64,000 bases of DNA from Trochalopteron elliotii (lineage: Eukaryota > Chordata > Aves > Passeriformes > Leiothrichidae), in contig JANPWX010019780.1 of NCBI GenBank assembly GCA_024734555.1, forward strand, positions 109,305 through 173,304, given 5' to 3'. Positions 50,764-63,193 of this stretch are shown in pieces (position 1 is the first letter of the stretch; each line of letters starts with the position of its first letter). A model generated the notes under the pieces. It did no database searches and was not told the origin of the DNA. It saw nothing but the letters and a program-made list of their open reading frames with translations. A program made the position numbers and the translations under genes.

Positions 50764-51973
50764 CTACATAACTTGATCTCCTTCTCCAACAAGATAGATT
50801 TAGTGAATGGTGGGAAGGCTGTGGATATTTTTTACCTAGACTTTAAGAAAACCTTTGACCCTGTTTTCCAAAACATTCTCCTGGAGCAACTGGTAGGTCA
50901 TGGTTTTAACATGTGCACTCTTGACTGTATAAACAGCTGGTTGGATTGTCTAGCCCTCAGAGTGATAGGGAGTGAAGAAACATCCAGTTGGTTTCTGGTC
51001 ACTGGTGGGCATTCCACAGGGATCAGTGTTGGGTTCAACCTTGTTTAATATCTTCACCAATGACCTGGATGAGGTGATCCCTCAGTCAATTTGCAGGTGA
51101 CACCAAGTTGGGCAGTAGTGTTGATCTGATGGAGAGTCAGAAGGCTCTGCAGAGAGACCTGGACAGGTTGGATCCAAGGACTAAGGCCAATTGGATGAGG
51201 TTCAACAAAGGCCAACATCCTGCCCTTGTGTCACAACAATCCCATGCAGCACTACCCACTGGGGTAGAGTGGATGGGAAGTGGCCCTGTGGAAAAGGACT
51301 TGGGAATGCTGGTTGGGATCCAGCTGGTTGTGATTCAGCTGTGTGCACAGGTGGCCAAGAAGGCCACAGCAACCTGGTCTTCAGCAACAGTGTGCCCAAC
51401 AGGACTAGGACAATGATTGTCCCTCTGTGCTTGGCACTGCCAAGGCCACACCTTAAGTCCTGTGTCCAGTTCTGGGCCCCTCACTACAAGCAGAACACTG
51501 AGGTGGTGGAGTGAGTCCAGAGAAAAGCAATGGATATGTTGAAGGGTCTGGAACACAAATCTTATGTGCCGTGGCTGAGAAGGTTTGTGTTTAATCTGGA
51601 GAAAAGGAGATGCAGGGGTGACTTTATCACTCTCTACAACTTCCTGAAAGGAGGCTGAAGCAAGGTGGAGTTTGTCTCTTCTCCCAGGTAACCAGTGACA
51701 GAAGGAGAGAACATGGTCTCAAGATGCACCAGGGAATACTAAGTTTGGGCTTAATTCAGGAAGAATTTCTTCATGGAAAAGGTTGTCAAGCTTTGTAACA
51801 GATGGCCCAGGGAAGCAGTGCGGTCACCATCCCTGGTGGTGTTCAAGGAATGACTGAACGTGGCACTTAGCGGGTACCCTCGACAAGGTTGTTCTGGTTG
51901 GTAAAACATTGGACTCGATGATCTCAGAGGTCTTTTCCAACTTTAATGAATCTGTGATTCTCTGATTCTGTGA
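50764..51973 (+). mobile_element. CR1 with partial reverse transcriptase, plus strand
   Basis: The copy starts inside the ORF2 reverse transcriptase and reaches the 3' end at 51973, where ATTCTCTGATTCTGTGA terminal repeats are present. At 50820-50890 the frame reads YLDFKKTFDPV, the fingers/palm motif of CR1 RT. FNIFTNDLDE follows near 51042-51071. The catalytic FADD motif appears as FAGD at 51090-51101, in a different frame, so the element has both a frameshift and a lost catalytic aspartate. Residual open frames at 50761-51048 and 51108-51416 are fragments of this ORF. It is inactive and is the best-preserved CR1 here by length of RT sequence. Confidence 0.92.
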
Positions 51974-52555
51974 CTAATAAATTCTAAACAGCACTTTAGC
52001 AAAGGCTTTGAAAAATCATCTCTAACTGACCGTTTAACTGTTAAGAAAATTAGTATTAATATATATGCTAACTGGTAAATTATGAGAGATACACTGGTAT
52101 TTCTAAAAGGAACAACATGACACTTTTATCTAGCTTTCCAGTTTATTTTCAATGCTTCTATAGCAATTTAAAGCCATACACACTACAAGATTAGATCACT
52201 ACGTTTGGCTGAAGAAATTTTTTTTCATTCCTCAGTTCCTTTTCACCATTTTACTGAAGTAAAGAGAAAGACACCATTCCAAGTAAGTAATATAAAGCTT
52301 CCTTCATTCTCTGTATAAAACCCTGTACAACAGGTGTTGTACTCATTTCATAAGGACTCTAAGAATGTGATTTAAGTGAGCTAATCCTAGGACTTTTCAG
52401 AAGCACTACTAAACAAGAAAACAACAACATATGCAAAAGCAATATAAAAATGCATTGTTAGCTGCAATGGTGAGAGAACTCACATGTGGAGAAATGTTCC
52501 AACCCATACTGTTAATGGAAATGTTGTTAGAAACTACAGCTTTCCAACTATTTAG
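51974..52555. other. Unique noncoding DNA
   Basis: AT-rich sequence between a CR1 and an LTR. Nothing was recognised in it. Confidence 0.6.
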
Positions 52556-52560
52556 GTCAG

Positions 52561-53080
52561 TGTCCTGGGTTGCAATATAAGATATGCACAAAGTATTCTA
52601 TCACCATCTTCATGAACTGTTGAAACCAATTGCTGAAGCAGTGTTCTCTCAGGTTCCCCCTCCCTCTTCTCTTAATGTGTCTCACGTTAATGGGTCTTCT
52701 GTTAATGGCCTGCTGCATGACTCATAGGTAACTCCCTCCGGGAGTTATCTCTCTTTAATGGGCCATCAAGGACCCCCCTGTATGACTCATTATCCCATTG
52801 TGAGATGCTCCACCCGGGGGGAAGAGCCAAGCATTCTCACCTGGATATAATCTGGGATTTGGGACAGTACAGGGGCACTTACCCAGTGAATTCCCAGAGG
52901 ATCAGAGCTACCAGACCTTTCTATGGGATCACTGCTTCCATCATCCCTCTCAGGTTCTATTCTGACTATGCCAGTGGTGTTTTGTATTATTGCATTTTTT
53001 TTATTTTACCTTTTTTTCTTCTTCTTAAATTGTATTTCTGACTTGGAGCCTCTCGCTCATTTTGCTTTCAAATCACTACA
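52561..53080 (+). mobile_element. Solo LTR, plus strand, 520 bp, 5-bp TSD
   Basis: It begins TGTCCTGGGTT and ends AATCACTACA. The 5-bp repeat GTCAG flanks it at 52556-52560 and 53081-53085. U3 contains TGACTCAT (AP-1-like) at about 52783-52790, a 22-base block at 52794-52815 shared with the LTR at 58016-58767, and a TATA box (TATAA, 52846-52850). The U5-like part is T-rich. A 5-bp duplication fits ERVL-type integration. No internal sequence is left. Confidence 0.85.
52846..52850 (+). promoter_or_regulatory. TATA box of the LTR
   Basis: GGATATAATCTGGG lies downstream of the AP-1-like site and the U3 block shared with a second LTR. This is the standard LTR promoter layout. Confidence 0.5.
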
Positions 53081-53085
53081 GTCAG

Positions 53086-54504
53086 TAAAGAAAACTTACA
53101 GAGTCTCTGACCTTTTTTGGACTCAGTTTCTGTTTACAATATTGCACACAATTGCATGACATCTACCATAAGAAAAATTGACTTCCTAAAGAAAGGGCAT
53201 ATGTGCCAGGGATACAATCATGTCTTAAGGAATTGAGCAGATAAGCAGTCAAATTGTGGGACATTTTGTCAAAGAAAGATCAAATATAGGAGCTGGATTA
53301 TACATTAGACACTGTTAATGTAACACGGAAAGCAGCATACAAAACTATTTTCAAATAGAATAAAGATCAAGAAGAAAAGATATCTACTTGCAGAGAATGG
53401 TAGACTACATCTAGAGATCCTACAAGCCTGTTTCTTTGTTGTCATTAAATAGTTATTCACACTTTCAAGCCATGCATCCTCTGTCTTTTGCTTTTTCCCC
53501 TATCTGTCAGAAGGAACAATGATTAAAGAAAAGAAATGTTATCTGTGAGGCATAACCCATGTATGGTTTCCGGCTTACTGAGGATTGATATCTTTTGTAA
53601 AACAGCTTAAAACCTCAAGGATGTTGTATTCTTTACATACTTTTTTGTGAACTCCTAATAACAAATCACTGTTTCTGCTACTTAACGCATTCAAAATTGC
53701 ATAATATTTCTCAAATGCAGCAAATAAGTTCAGTGGGGTAGCACAGCATGGTAACTGAGATATTATTGAAATATGGAAATCTGAACCCCAGTCACTGAAC
53801 AAGTAAAGCAGGCTACAAAATGTCCTGCCTTGAATTGAATTAGTTATGCACAAGACAAATAAACAAACAAACAAACAAACAAACCAAGCAACAAAATTTA
53901 AAAAAAACCTCCCAGTTTTGATGAATATCCTCCTAAATGTTGTCACCAGGCTTTGGTGAACTTCAGTGAAAACAAAATATCAAGGGTCTACTGACTTCTC
54001 ATTTGCTGAGTCTAGGAATGAGAAGAGTTAGCTGCATGTAAAACTAAGTATTGGGGAAAAAGTGGGAATAAAGTAATGAAATGTTGGTCATGTAAGTTGT
54101 TAGCAATTGCTATTTGTACTTTTCTGTACTGAAATACATTTCGCTTTATGTGAATCCCTTTCTGTCTGCCTCTCAGAAGCACACAGAAGGTTTTCCAGAA
54201 AACTGCAGCTTTCTGCACAGTTTTTTTGGCTTGCTAAAGATAATTTTCTCTGCAAAAATACCAGTAAAGAAAGGAAAGAGAAGGAAAAGCTGAATGAAAT
54301 TGTGAAGGAAAACTACTTCCTGTAACAAAAAAAAAAAAAAAAAAAAAACCCAAAACAAAATGAAACAAAACAGAGATAACTTGACCTTCTACCAATAGTG
54401 TTAGTTTTCAAATTTTGCCAAATAATTATGACTGTTACATGGTTCAAGAGGGTTTTTCTGGCCACATATGGAACTGAAAGTTATACAACAATATTGATTA
54501 CACT
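53086..54504. other. Unique noncoding DNA with simple repeats
   Basis: No gene was recognised. It contains an (AAAC)n array (about 53858-53884) and a 23-base A run starting near 54327. Confidence 0.6.
53858..53884. repeat. (AAAC)n microsatellite
   Basis: About six consecutive AAAC units follow CAAAT. Confidence 0.95.
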
Positions 54505-54510
54505 ACACAC

Positions 54511-55015
54511 TGCAGTGGTTTCCTTCTGGGGGACTGCTACGGGCAGGCTGCTTACCCCAGACCAACCACAATAGTTTGTGTGGGTCCCTCAGATCTGCTA
54601 GCTGGAAGCGTGGGTGAGGCTTTGGAGTGAAGAGTGGGCTTCTGCTGTGGGTTTGAAAGGTGTTTATTGTTGCAGCTCCACGTGCAAAAGGCATGGCTCA
54701 GCCTGTCCTTCTCCCTTATGTACCCCAGGACACAGCCTGAGGCCACAGGAGAATTCGGGCCAATGGATGGGAAGGGGTTGGGTGTTCCAGAGTGGGACAC
54801 TCAGCAGGACAACTGAAGAGGGCAGGTGCTTGAGCACCTGGCCAAATGGGAGATGATTTCTCTTCAAGTTACCAGGGTGATTGACAAGGAGCTCCCCTCT
54901 GGGAGATACCAAGGGGATCAAGGGATGGGTGAGAGGATTCGGGAAGGGACATACCAATACAGACAAATACAAATACAAAATACAAATTCAAAAACCTGAA
55001 ACTCGCGCCGCTACA
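54511..55015 (-). mobile_element. Solo LTR, minus strand, 505 bp, 6-bp TSD
   Basis: On the minus strand it begins TGTAGCGGCGCGAG and ends GGAAACCACTGCA. The 6-bp repeat ACACAC flanks it (54505-54510 and 55016-55021), although it is low in complexity. A minus-strand AATAAA (plus TTTATT, 54663-54668) lies about 150 bases before the 3' end. A 6-bp duplication is typical of class II (ERVK/betaretrovirus-like) elements. The CpG-containing start (GCGGCGCG) suggests limited decay and a relatively young insertion. No internal sequence remains. Confidence 0.8.
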
Positions 55016-55021
55016 ACACAC

Positions 55022-58010
55022 TTTTCATAAGCTTGAACAGAACAGATTTTTGCACTTTTTTGAAAGGAAAAGTTGGCTGTCGTTCTTTGATGTGAGGTAC
55101 AGCATGTCTGTACAACAAACTATGTTCTTTACAGTACAGTCATGAGAACCATCAAAAAAATTGTTCTGTTTATGTTTTGTACCTGACAAAGTGCATGACT
55201 AGATTGTTGATTACCATCCTAGTTAATGTTCTTGTTATTTCTGCTGCTGGTGCAATTGTCTTCCTGCATCAGCTAGCAGAAATGACAGAGACATCATCTC
55301 ACAGATTTATTGTGGTCTTGGCTTTTACACAAAGGCACAGTTTAAAATGTTTGAGACTATGGCTGTAATTAAATTGTGGATCAGATTAAATTAGAATCTT
55401 GTTGACTGTGGGAGACAATAGCAAGTTATCTGGACTAAGTCAATTAAACATGTCTCAGTATTCATTCAGAGGAAAGTGTTCATATTTTAACATGAAATCT
55501 ATGACTACATACTGCCACATAAAAATTATAATAGATCTGATGATGTTTTTATTTCCTCTGCCTACTTTTTCTCGCATCTGCTTCTCCTGCTATGTTGTAC
55601 AATATCCTGACAGCCATTTCATTTCAAATTTATATTTCCATTTTAAACTTATCAGTATTGAATTTAAAAATAAAGTTACTGTTTATTTGAGAAAATGGGA
55701 AATACAGCAATTTTGTCACAAAGGTAAAGGAAGAAAAGGCAGAGAAAAATACCAATTTTCCCCGTAGAAGGCTTTTTTGTACCTTTTGAAAGCACATATA
55801 TTGTTTCTTATGTACCACAAAGATGGCTTTTTTAAAAATAAAGATGAAAATTTTTGTTACCATTTTCTTACTTTAGTAAGCTATAATCTTCATAATAATC
55901 AGACTTCTTCTGATAATAAATTATAGGGATAACTTGTTATTTATATCAAGATTTAGGAGCTGCTCCTGTAAATACAGATGTAAATAATTTTGTTAATACA
56001 AAATAGAAGTGCATTTTGTAAAGACAGTGCTCTGCCATGTGTATATATTTCCTATTATATAAATGTGTGTTCAGAGTAGATACTTTACAGATAACATGTA
56101 TTGTCCGAATTCATAAACCTTGTTTTTAAACTTTTTCTATAATGTGAACTAGTCATGAAATACATTTTATTAGCCTCTATGGAACACAATTTGCTTATGT
56201 CCCAACCCAAAATGCAGCAAACACATCAAGGTGAAAAAAACCTAATGAGAATTCCTGGTGGCATTCTTAATTTGTTTTGTTTTGTTGGAATACAACCTGA
56301 AACACCCTACTGTATTATGTGGTCAATTTTGTGACAAATCCCCACTTTTGAAATATCTAGACAATGTGTTACATTTTTTCCCTCTCTTTATCTCTAAGTA
56401 TCACAACCTGCAGTACTAGGGAGCAGGGGAACAGGACCAAATAGCCACATTCTGTGAAGTAAATCTGTACATGGCAGCAGGTTACTTGCATCGCATGCTC
56501 CATTGTCCTGCTCCACCTGTGGCCTGATGAATTTTACAGCATGGTGTGAGAGGTCTAAGATTTCCTGAGCACCTGAATGTTCATGAGTATATTTTCCTAC
56601 CTGAAATTCTCTAGACAGGAACTGTAGAGTGCTAGCACAATACCATAAAGTGTTTCATCCTGTCTGTAATCACAGCACAGCTGTTAAGATGGGACCTCAT
56701 GCACAACTTATACAGAGGAAAATCTTTCTGGTCCTAGGATGGGTCAGTCTGCACTGTGTAGCTAAACCTGGGAAACCTCCCAGCTCCTCTCCTGGACATA
56801 TTGTTTCAGTGCTGGAAATTGTTTCACCTAATGTCCAACCTGGCCTGCTCAATCTGCAGTTTGTGGAGTGTATCTCTTGCTGGGTGATCTATCAACAGCA
56901 AGTGGAGTCTGCCTTGGATTTGTACTTTTCAAGTAGCCATAGAATGGTATCTTATTATCCTTTAGCCTATACTTCACTTGTCCACACCCACCAATAATTC
57001 CTATCTCTGTAGGAATTATTCAAATAGAAGGGGAATAACACCACCAAGAAGTAGAGCAACTGTTAGGCAAGTCATACATACAATCAAACGTACAGAATAC
57101 TAATGAGCAAACTAAACTTTGCTGGAAATGCAAGTGTGCAATACTGTCTTTTGTATCGCAAGTTTCTACATGTTAAAGCAAGGACACATTAATTATATAT
57201 ATATATTATATCTTTAAACATATTTTCAGAATTATACTCTGGAAAACTTTCCATAAGAAAGAGTAACATTGAGACACCAGCCTGGCACATAATCAGCCTA
57301 AGTCTGGGGGAGTGGAATGACTTTTACCCTGTGAGTGACTTGTGCTCTGCATCTGAAGCTAACCTCCACTGCCATCAAGGCATTGGGCCCAGTTTCATCC
57401 GAATAAAGAAAGAAAATTCCATAAATTCCGTAAATGAGTTCTACATGTTAAACTGCTATCTTGTGAAAATTTGGTCCCTACGACTAAAGAGTACCACTGA
57501 GTAAAAACCAGATCATTGCAGGAGCAGAAGGTGGTGTTTACAGCTTTGGGATAGACTTTAGGCACATATTCATCATCTGCCTCATGGCAATTTCTCAAAT
57601 TTTCATAAATACTAAGCTGATTACCACTAAAAATTAAAGAGCATTATGAGACAAACTACTGAGTCTCACATTCAATCACCCATTTGTCAGTAGCATTAGT
57701 CAGATAAATAACTTGAGAGGGCTGTGATGAGCACCTTCTCCCCACCCCAAAGTTAGTCTATTAAACATATTCACTTTCTTTGCTTAAATCAACCTTTTGT
57801 TTTTTCTATATTATTATAAAATATGCAAAATATGTATTTCATAACCCTCAGATATAGTGCTTCAAAGGATTTTTTTTTGTGAAGTGTATGCAACTTAACA
57901 GTGCTTTAAGTGGTCTCTGATATTTTGACACCTGTTGTTTCATTTGTTCTCCCTTTGAATTTTCTATACTCTGAAATGTAACAATTGTTTCTGTTGTAGA
58001 TGAGTCAATT
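55022..58010. other. Unique AT-rich noncoding DNA
   Basis: No repeat family was recognised. An open frame of 122 codons (56629-56997, plus) lies in a slightly GC-richer patch but has no recognisable domain. A short (TA)n lies near 57195-57208. Confidence 0.55.
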
Positions 58011-58015
58011 GCCAC

Positions 58016-58767
58016 TGTCTGGGTTTAGACAGACAGGTATCTGCCAGGGAAGCTTGGAGTCTCCCTTGGAATGGAGAACGTAACCCCACCCCCCCCACCT
58101 TTTCCAAATTATTATAAATTTGCAATTAAAAGGCTGTCAGACAAAGATTTTGGGAATATGTATGGCAGTTCTTTACTAAGGATATTAAAAATACAAATGT
58201 TGTAGTACAAAACAATAAGCAAACAAACAAGAAATCCTAGAAAACCCTGACAGAGTTATAAACACAACCTGACACCCTGTTGGTCAGGGTGTTGGAAACA
58301 GTCCAAAAGTAGCCCTCCTGGAATGGCAGATGTGGTCCTATTGGAAGTAGAGATGGTCCTGTAGAGAAAAAGGGTCCAGAGATGGGTCCAGTCTTCTTTC
58401 AGGAGTCCTGTGGGAAGACTGGAGTGCCTGGTGACACTTGTGGCTCCTTTTATCTAGGTGGAAATGGTTTGGCTCCTTCTCCCTGGGTGGAGCATCTCAC
58501 AATGGGATGATGTAATGTGTCATGTCATTGGTGAGCTTTAATGGCCCTATTAACAGAAGATATCTTCTTGGAGGTAGTGGAAGAGTGAACAGAGACAAGG
58601 AACGCAGCCCCACCCAGTCTTAACAGCTGGCTTGTTAACAGAAAGGCGGCTGCCCCCTCCTTCCTGGAGTTACAACAGATAAAGAAAGAAAACACCTCCC
58701 CAGCCGGGTTTTGAGAGATGGAATAGAATAAACTTTTTTTTTTTTTTTGGTCACATAAGCCAAGACA
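58016..58767 (-). mobile_element. Solo LTR, minus strand, 752 bp, 5-bp TSD
   Basis: Its ends are TGTCTGGGTTTAGAC and CATAAGCCAAGACA, flanked by perfect GCCAC repeats (58011-58015 and 58768-58772). On the minus strand, U3 holds the 22-base block shared with the LTR at 52561-53080 (plus coordinates 58485-58506), then a TATA-like GATAAAAGG (58446-58454), then a poly(A) variant AGTAAA (58172-58177). An 18-base T run (58734-58748 region) lies near the U3 start. Length and U3 differ from the 520-bp relative, so they are related but distinct subfamilies. The 5-bp duplication fits ERVL-type integration. Confidence 0.85.
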
Positions 58768-58772
58768 GCCAC

Positions 58773-60683
58773 AAAGTGCTTTTACTAAGTTTCTCCCACA
58801 GAGAATTACCTTGTTTCCAATCAGGGGATTGGGCTAGCAACTAGATTTTTGTCAAAGCATTTGGATTTTCTGGTAACCAGTTAATTTAGAATTCTAAGCA
58901 TATCTCAGTAACGATTAGGCTAGAAAAGGTTAGCACTGAAGAACAATATTGTCACATGGTATATCCACAACCATTTGATTTTGCATACGTCTGATTCCTA
59001 TGTTAGATTGATTCTGTTTTGCTTTTGATGAACACTCTTATTCTCATCGCAAACATTTGGTCTTCACTTATCACCTGACCTCTGATTGTTTCATAAAGAT
59101 TTACATTTACAATAACAAAATGGTTTAGTTTGGTCTTTTTTCAAAAACAGGAGGCCAAGCATTTTCAAGCTGTTCTTAAATAAATATATAAATAACCTGT
59201 GTTCGAGAACTCAAGTTTTGTATCAGGCTAACAGGTGAACCTCAAATTTCCCCAAATATGATAAATCAGTAGTTTAGTTTTGGAAGCTTATTATAAAGGC
59301 TAATTATTTTTGTAATGCATTTTTTTTAAAACATATTATATGCTTGATTATCTAGTCACTAAGAGGAAAATGTGTGTTTTAGCTAAGTGACAAGAAAAGA
59401 AAGAGATCATGTTTTCCTCTCTCTCCAAGACATCCAGTAGGTACTAGACCAGTCTGGTCATGTGGGGCAGACCTTTGCTATTCAAGCCTGATTTATGAGG
59501 ATGAGGTTTGTGGTTAGGTTACACTCCGTCAGCCATGTAGCAGTTTTTTGGTAACACAAGTCATCACTGCAACTGGTTTGAGTCACTTGTCCTTCTACAG
59601 TTGAGCCTGGATTCATTTGGGGGGTGGTCTGATTTCTGCACAAAATTGATGCTTCTATCTGTGTGAGCATTATGGTTAAATAGCATGTATTTATTGAAAA
59701 AGAATGATGTAATAGCAGTGTGTAGGCACAAAAATTCTTTTAGTTGGTTTGCTATCACTTCTTGGAATCATACAACCCACAAGTGATACTCTTGTAAGCC
59801 ATTTTCTTCCATCAAGCTACTTAAAATGAGATATCACAAATGCTGTTCTATTCTCACCTGATCTCATGGTGCTGGGATTTCTCTCCCTAGCTACAGCTTA
59901 GATATAAATGTTTAGTTTGAGCACAGAGAGGAAGCAAGACAGACACCCTGGTGCTTCAGGGGTTTCTGTTACTGGGACCAAATCTGCAAACTGGTCTGTT
60001 TATCTGAATGAATACACAAGTTTCTTATGGCCTGTTGGACCTGAAATGAACCCAGTGGTAGATGGTGATGTGAGAATACCTACTCAGCATCACAGCTTAA
60101 AAATGGAGTGACTGAGCCCTGTGGTCAGGGGAAAAAAAGCTGACATGAACCTGTGGAATGATATTTGGACTTGACTCTTTAAAGAGAGTCAGATAGTTGT
60201 GCTTATGCACATACAAGAAAGGCCTTAAAATCAAAAAAGTATAAGATAAAAACCAATCTTGATAACTCTGCCTTAGTCCTAATAGGTGGGTGGATTGCTC
60301 TAACTCAAAGTGCTAGGACACAAATGCTGAACATCATGAAGTTATCTGTACATGTTTAATGAGTGCTATGAGTAGGATACTAAATTTTAATAATTTATGG
60401 AAAAGATTGAGTGACAGATCATGAATGTTCTTCAAGCTGAAGTGTAATCATACTGGTAAGTATACACAACAATATATATGAGCAAGGAAGATACACAAAA
60501 GTGGACTTCATTAATTTAAAAAATTGCTCATATTCACATTTCATGGGGTGTGACCTTCAAAATTCAATGCATAAACCAGCAAATCACTACACATAGATTG
60601 GGCATAGCATGTAGTCTGAGTACTTGAATGTCCAAAGTGAAGAAGCTGTTTTCCATACAAATATGGAATTGCTACTTCATAAC
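58773..60683. other. Unique AT-rich noncoding DNA
   Basis: No gene or repeat family was recognised. A 62-codon minus-strand open frame at 59482-59670 looks protein-like in composition but could not be assigned. Confidence 0.6.
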
Positions 60684-61070
60684 TGTGGTGGTTTGAACTT
60701 GATTGGAAGCCAGTTGCCCACCAAAGGCACTCTATTACTCCTTTCCAGGGCAGAGGAAAGAATGTAGAACAAAAATCTTGTGGATCAAGGTAAAGACAAG
60801 AAGGTCATCCAACTGTTACTCTTATAAGCAAAATAGGCTCAGCTCAGAGAAATTAATTCAATTTCTTATCAATTAAATCAGAGTAGGCTAATGAGAAGCA
60901 AACCCAACATTTAAAACCACATTCAACTCATCCTTCCCTCCTTTCTGGGCTTGACTTTACTCCAAATTTACTCTAGCTCCTCCTTCCCATGCTCAGAAGG
61001 GGGATGGGGAGTGGGGGCTGCAACCGTGTGCCCAGCATGGGGTCCTGTGTCCACAGGGCCTGCTGGTCCA
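60684..61070 (-). mobile_element. Truncated ERV LTR fragment, minus strand
   Basis: The left edge TGTGGTGGTTTGAAC is an intact LTR end in reverse sense. The sequence continues in the order of a very common avian LTR (TTGCCCACCAAAGGCACTCT, then AAATTAATTCAATTTCTTATC, then TGGGGAGTGGGGGCTGCAAC) to about 61070, where it stops and CR1 sequence begins. The 5' part of the LTR is missing. No target duplication can be read. Confidence 0.65.
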
Positions 61071-61240
61071 TCTTGATCCATAAGTTCCTGACAGACACCA
61101 AGGCAAAGCTCTGTGCATTTCCAATGGTAACTTACAGAAAGGGCCACTCACCCTCCTCACCTTGCCACACTCTGCTGCTTAAAGCTCACGTATCCCTCCA
61201 GTGCAACACTTCAGACATACCTAGTTCTGTTTGTGTGGGG
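61071..61240 (-). mobile_element. CR1 ORF2 fragment, minus strand
   Basis: The sequence ATCCATAAGTTCCTGACAGA and the following CCACTCACCCTCCTCACCTT and CCAGTGCAACACTTCAGACA correspond to the CR1 upstream/endonuclease region in reverse sense. It is only about 170 bases long and has neither a 3' UTR nor a terminal repeat. It abuts the LTR fragment directly. Confidence 0.6.
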
Positions 61241-63193
61241 AGTGCCAGGAAACTTTGATTTGAACTTTTGTTGAAAAGCCATGTATGCCTTACATGCTGG
61301 TATGCTTGGATTTTTCTATTATGTTTGAATTGTGACCTTAAACTAAGATGCAGAGTTGATTTGAGAAAAGATATCTTTAAGACTAAAGCCCAGACTGATG
61401 TTCACAATGATGAAGTCTTTTAAAGATTTTGTTGTGAAAGGAAGAACTAATAATTTCATGCATTCTTTTAGCTCAATATCATGAATCTAAAATTTTGAGG
61501 TTTTTATGAACAGTGGAAATTGTGAAAAAAGGAAAAAAGGTTTTCTTTGAAGCTTTGGGTCCTTTATATAAAGGGTGTTTATTCTATATGAAAATTTCAG
61601 CAAGATAAGGCACAAAACACAGTCTGTCCTAGTGTGTGTGTAAGATATGGGATATGAACAATTGCTTAAATTTTGTATGGATCATTACACAGAAGCTGTG
61701 GGTAAATATGTTTACTGTCTGCAGCTTTCTGAAAGCTGTTCTATGAGTAAATTTGATAGACTCAGCCAGAAGATACGTAAGTTAGAATGATTTTGAAAAA
61801 TTACTTCTGTAGAACAATAGGCAATTTCACTGTCTCGTTTAGAGAATAGTCAGCAGCTTGTGTCCATTATGCAAAGCAGTCAGAAACTTGGCTTCTTTAC
61901 CAAATAGGCTCTAAAATAACCTATTTAGCAAACAACATTAGAAGATTTCATTTGCTGAGTTTGCAAAATCATCCACCATATGTAGTTTAAAGGTGTTTTT
62001 AAATTTTCTGGTAGAAATAATATGAATCTCTGAAAATTTCCTAAAGAAAACATGGTACCATATCTGCTGAATCACCACGATATTCAATTTTTTCTTTATG
62101 AAGTAATGTTTATGATTTGTTTCTTTCTTATGTTCTATATAAGAGTCTTTGGGTTGCATGAACTATTAATTTCCCCAGTGTTTTTAATTTCTGCTGTCTA
62201 TCTGTGCACATTGCATCAGACATTACATAGGAATTTGCATATCAGTATTACTGCTTTTTTGCTACTGAATGAAGAGACATAGAAATGTTCCACACATTTT
62301 CCTTTCTCCATCTCTTAATCAAATTATTCTCTTTTTATGTATTGCTATTCAGCAGCAAGGCAGGGTAATATCTTAAACAATCCTAAGTGATGAAAAGATC
62401 AAGGCAGATATGCAGCTTTATCAGAAACAGGAGAGGGATGGGGAACAGGCTAGGGACATAAATATATCTGTTGGTATAGAGTTAAGGCATGTTCCCATTT
62501 AATTGCACAGACCATGTGAATCTGTGCTGGCAGGGCTGCTTTTAAAACTACAGATGTCCAGCAGCACTCTGATCCCATCCTCACCATGCTAACTCCAAAA
62601 TGTTGATGGAAAACCTGCATTAGAAAAGATGTGTCAGTTGCTTTCTGTTGGTAGCTGCAGCCAGGGGCTTCTTGGAGCAGGTCTGCACAGAGAACACACA
62701 ATGACATTTGTCAGAAGTGCTTTCTTTGAGGTGGCACTCTTCTCTACTAGGAACTCAGCTGACTGACATGATTCTCTTCTCTCCAAGGTGTTTCCACTGA
62801 TGGATCTTCTCCTTTTTCATCCAGTTGATTAGTCCAGTTTCAAAAAATAAAGTAGGCTTTTACAGTTGTTGAACAAATAAACTGCAGGAATACTAGCTCC
62901 ATTAAGATTTGTACTCATTTGAAAGTTAGAGACACAAACCTTTCTTTCTCCAATGAACTAAAAACCATAACAGAACCCACTGGCCCACAAGATAACTCAC
63001 CCACTGAATGAAGAGAAACAGCCACAGTCACCGGGAGTACGGATGGAAGGTGTCTGCTCAGAAAACATGTGGTGGAGGTATAAAAATAGGTAAAAATGTC
63101 TGTAAACTGCAGTGGGGAGAGATGGTTTAAGGAGCACCATTCTGGTGAGACAGAGTGAGTGTGAGGATTTTCTGAAGCAAGCCATGAAGAGGT
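61241..63193. other. Unique AT-rich noncoding DNA
   Basis: No gene or repeat was recognised. The last 200 bases (62995-63193) are slightly GC-richer and include a TATA-like GGTATAAAAATAGG near 63077. Confidence 0.55.

Noticed and set aside
50761..51514. Open frames as a gene
   Set aside because: They are decayed CR1 reverse-transcriptase pieces with a frameshift and a lost catalytic residue.
54505..55021. ACACAC flanks as mere microsatellite
   Set aside because: They abut the TG and CA ends exactly on both sides, so a 6-bp target duplication is the better reading, although the low complexity lowers certainty.
56629..56997. 122-codon plus-strand frame as a gene
   Set aside because: No domain or supporting signals. 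Retained only as a note in the unique-DNA entry.
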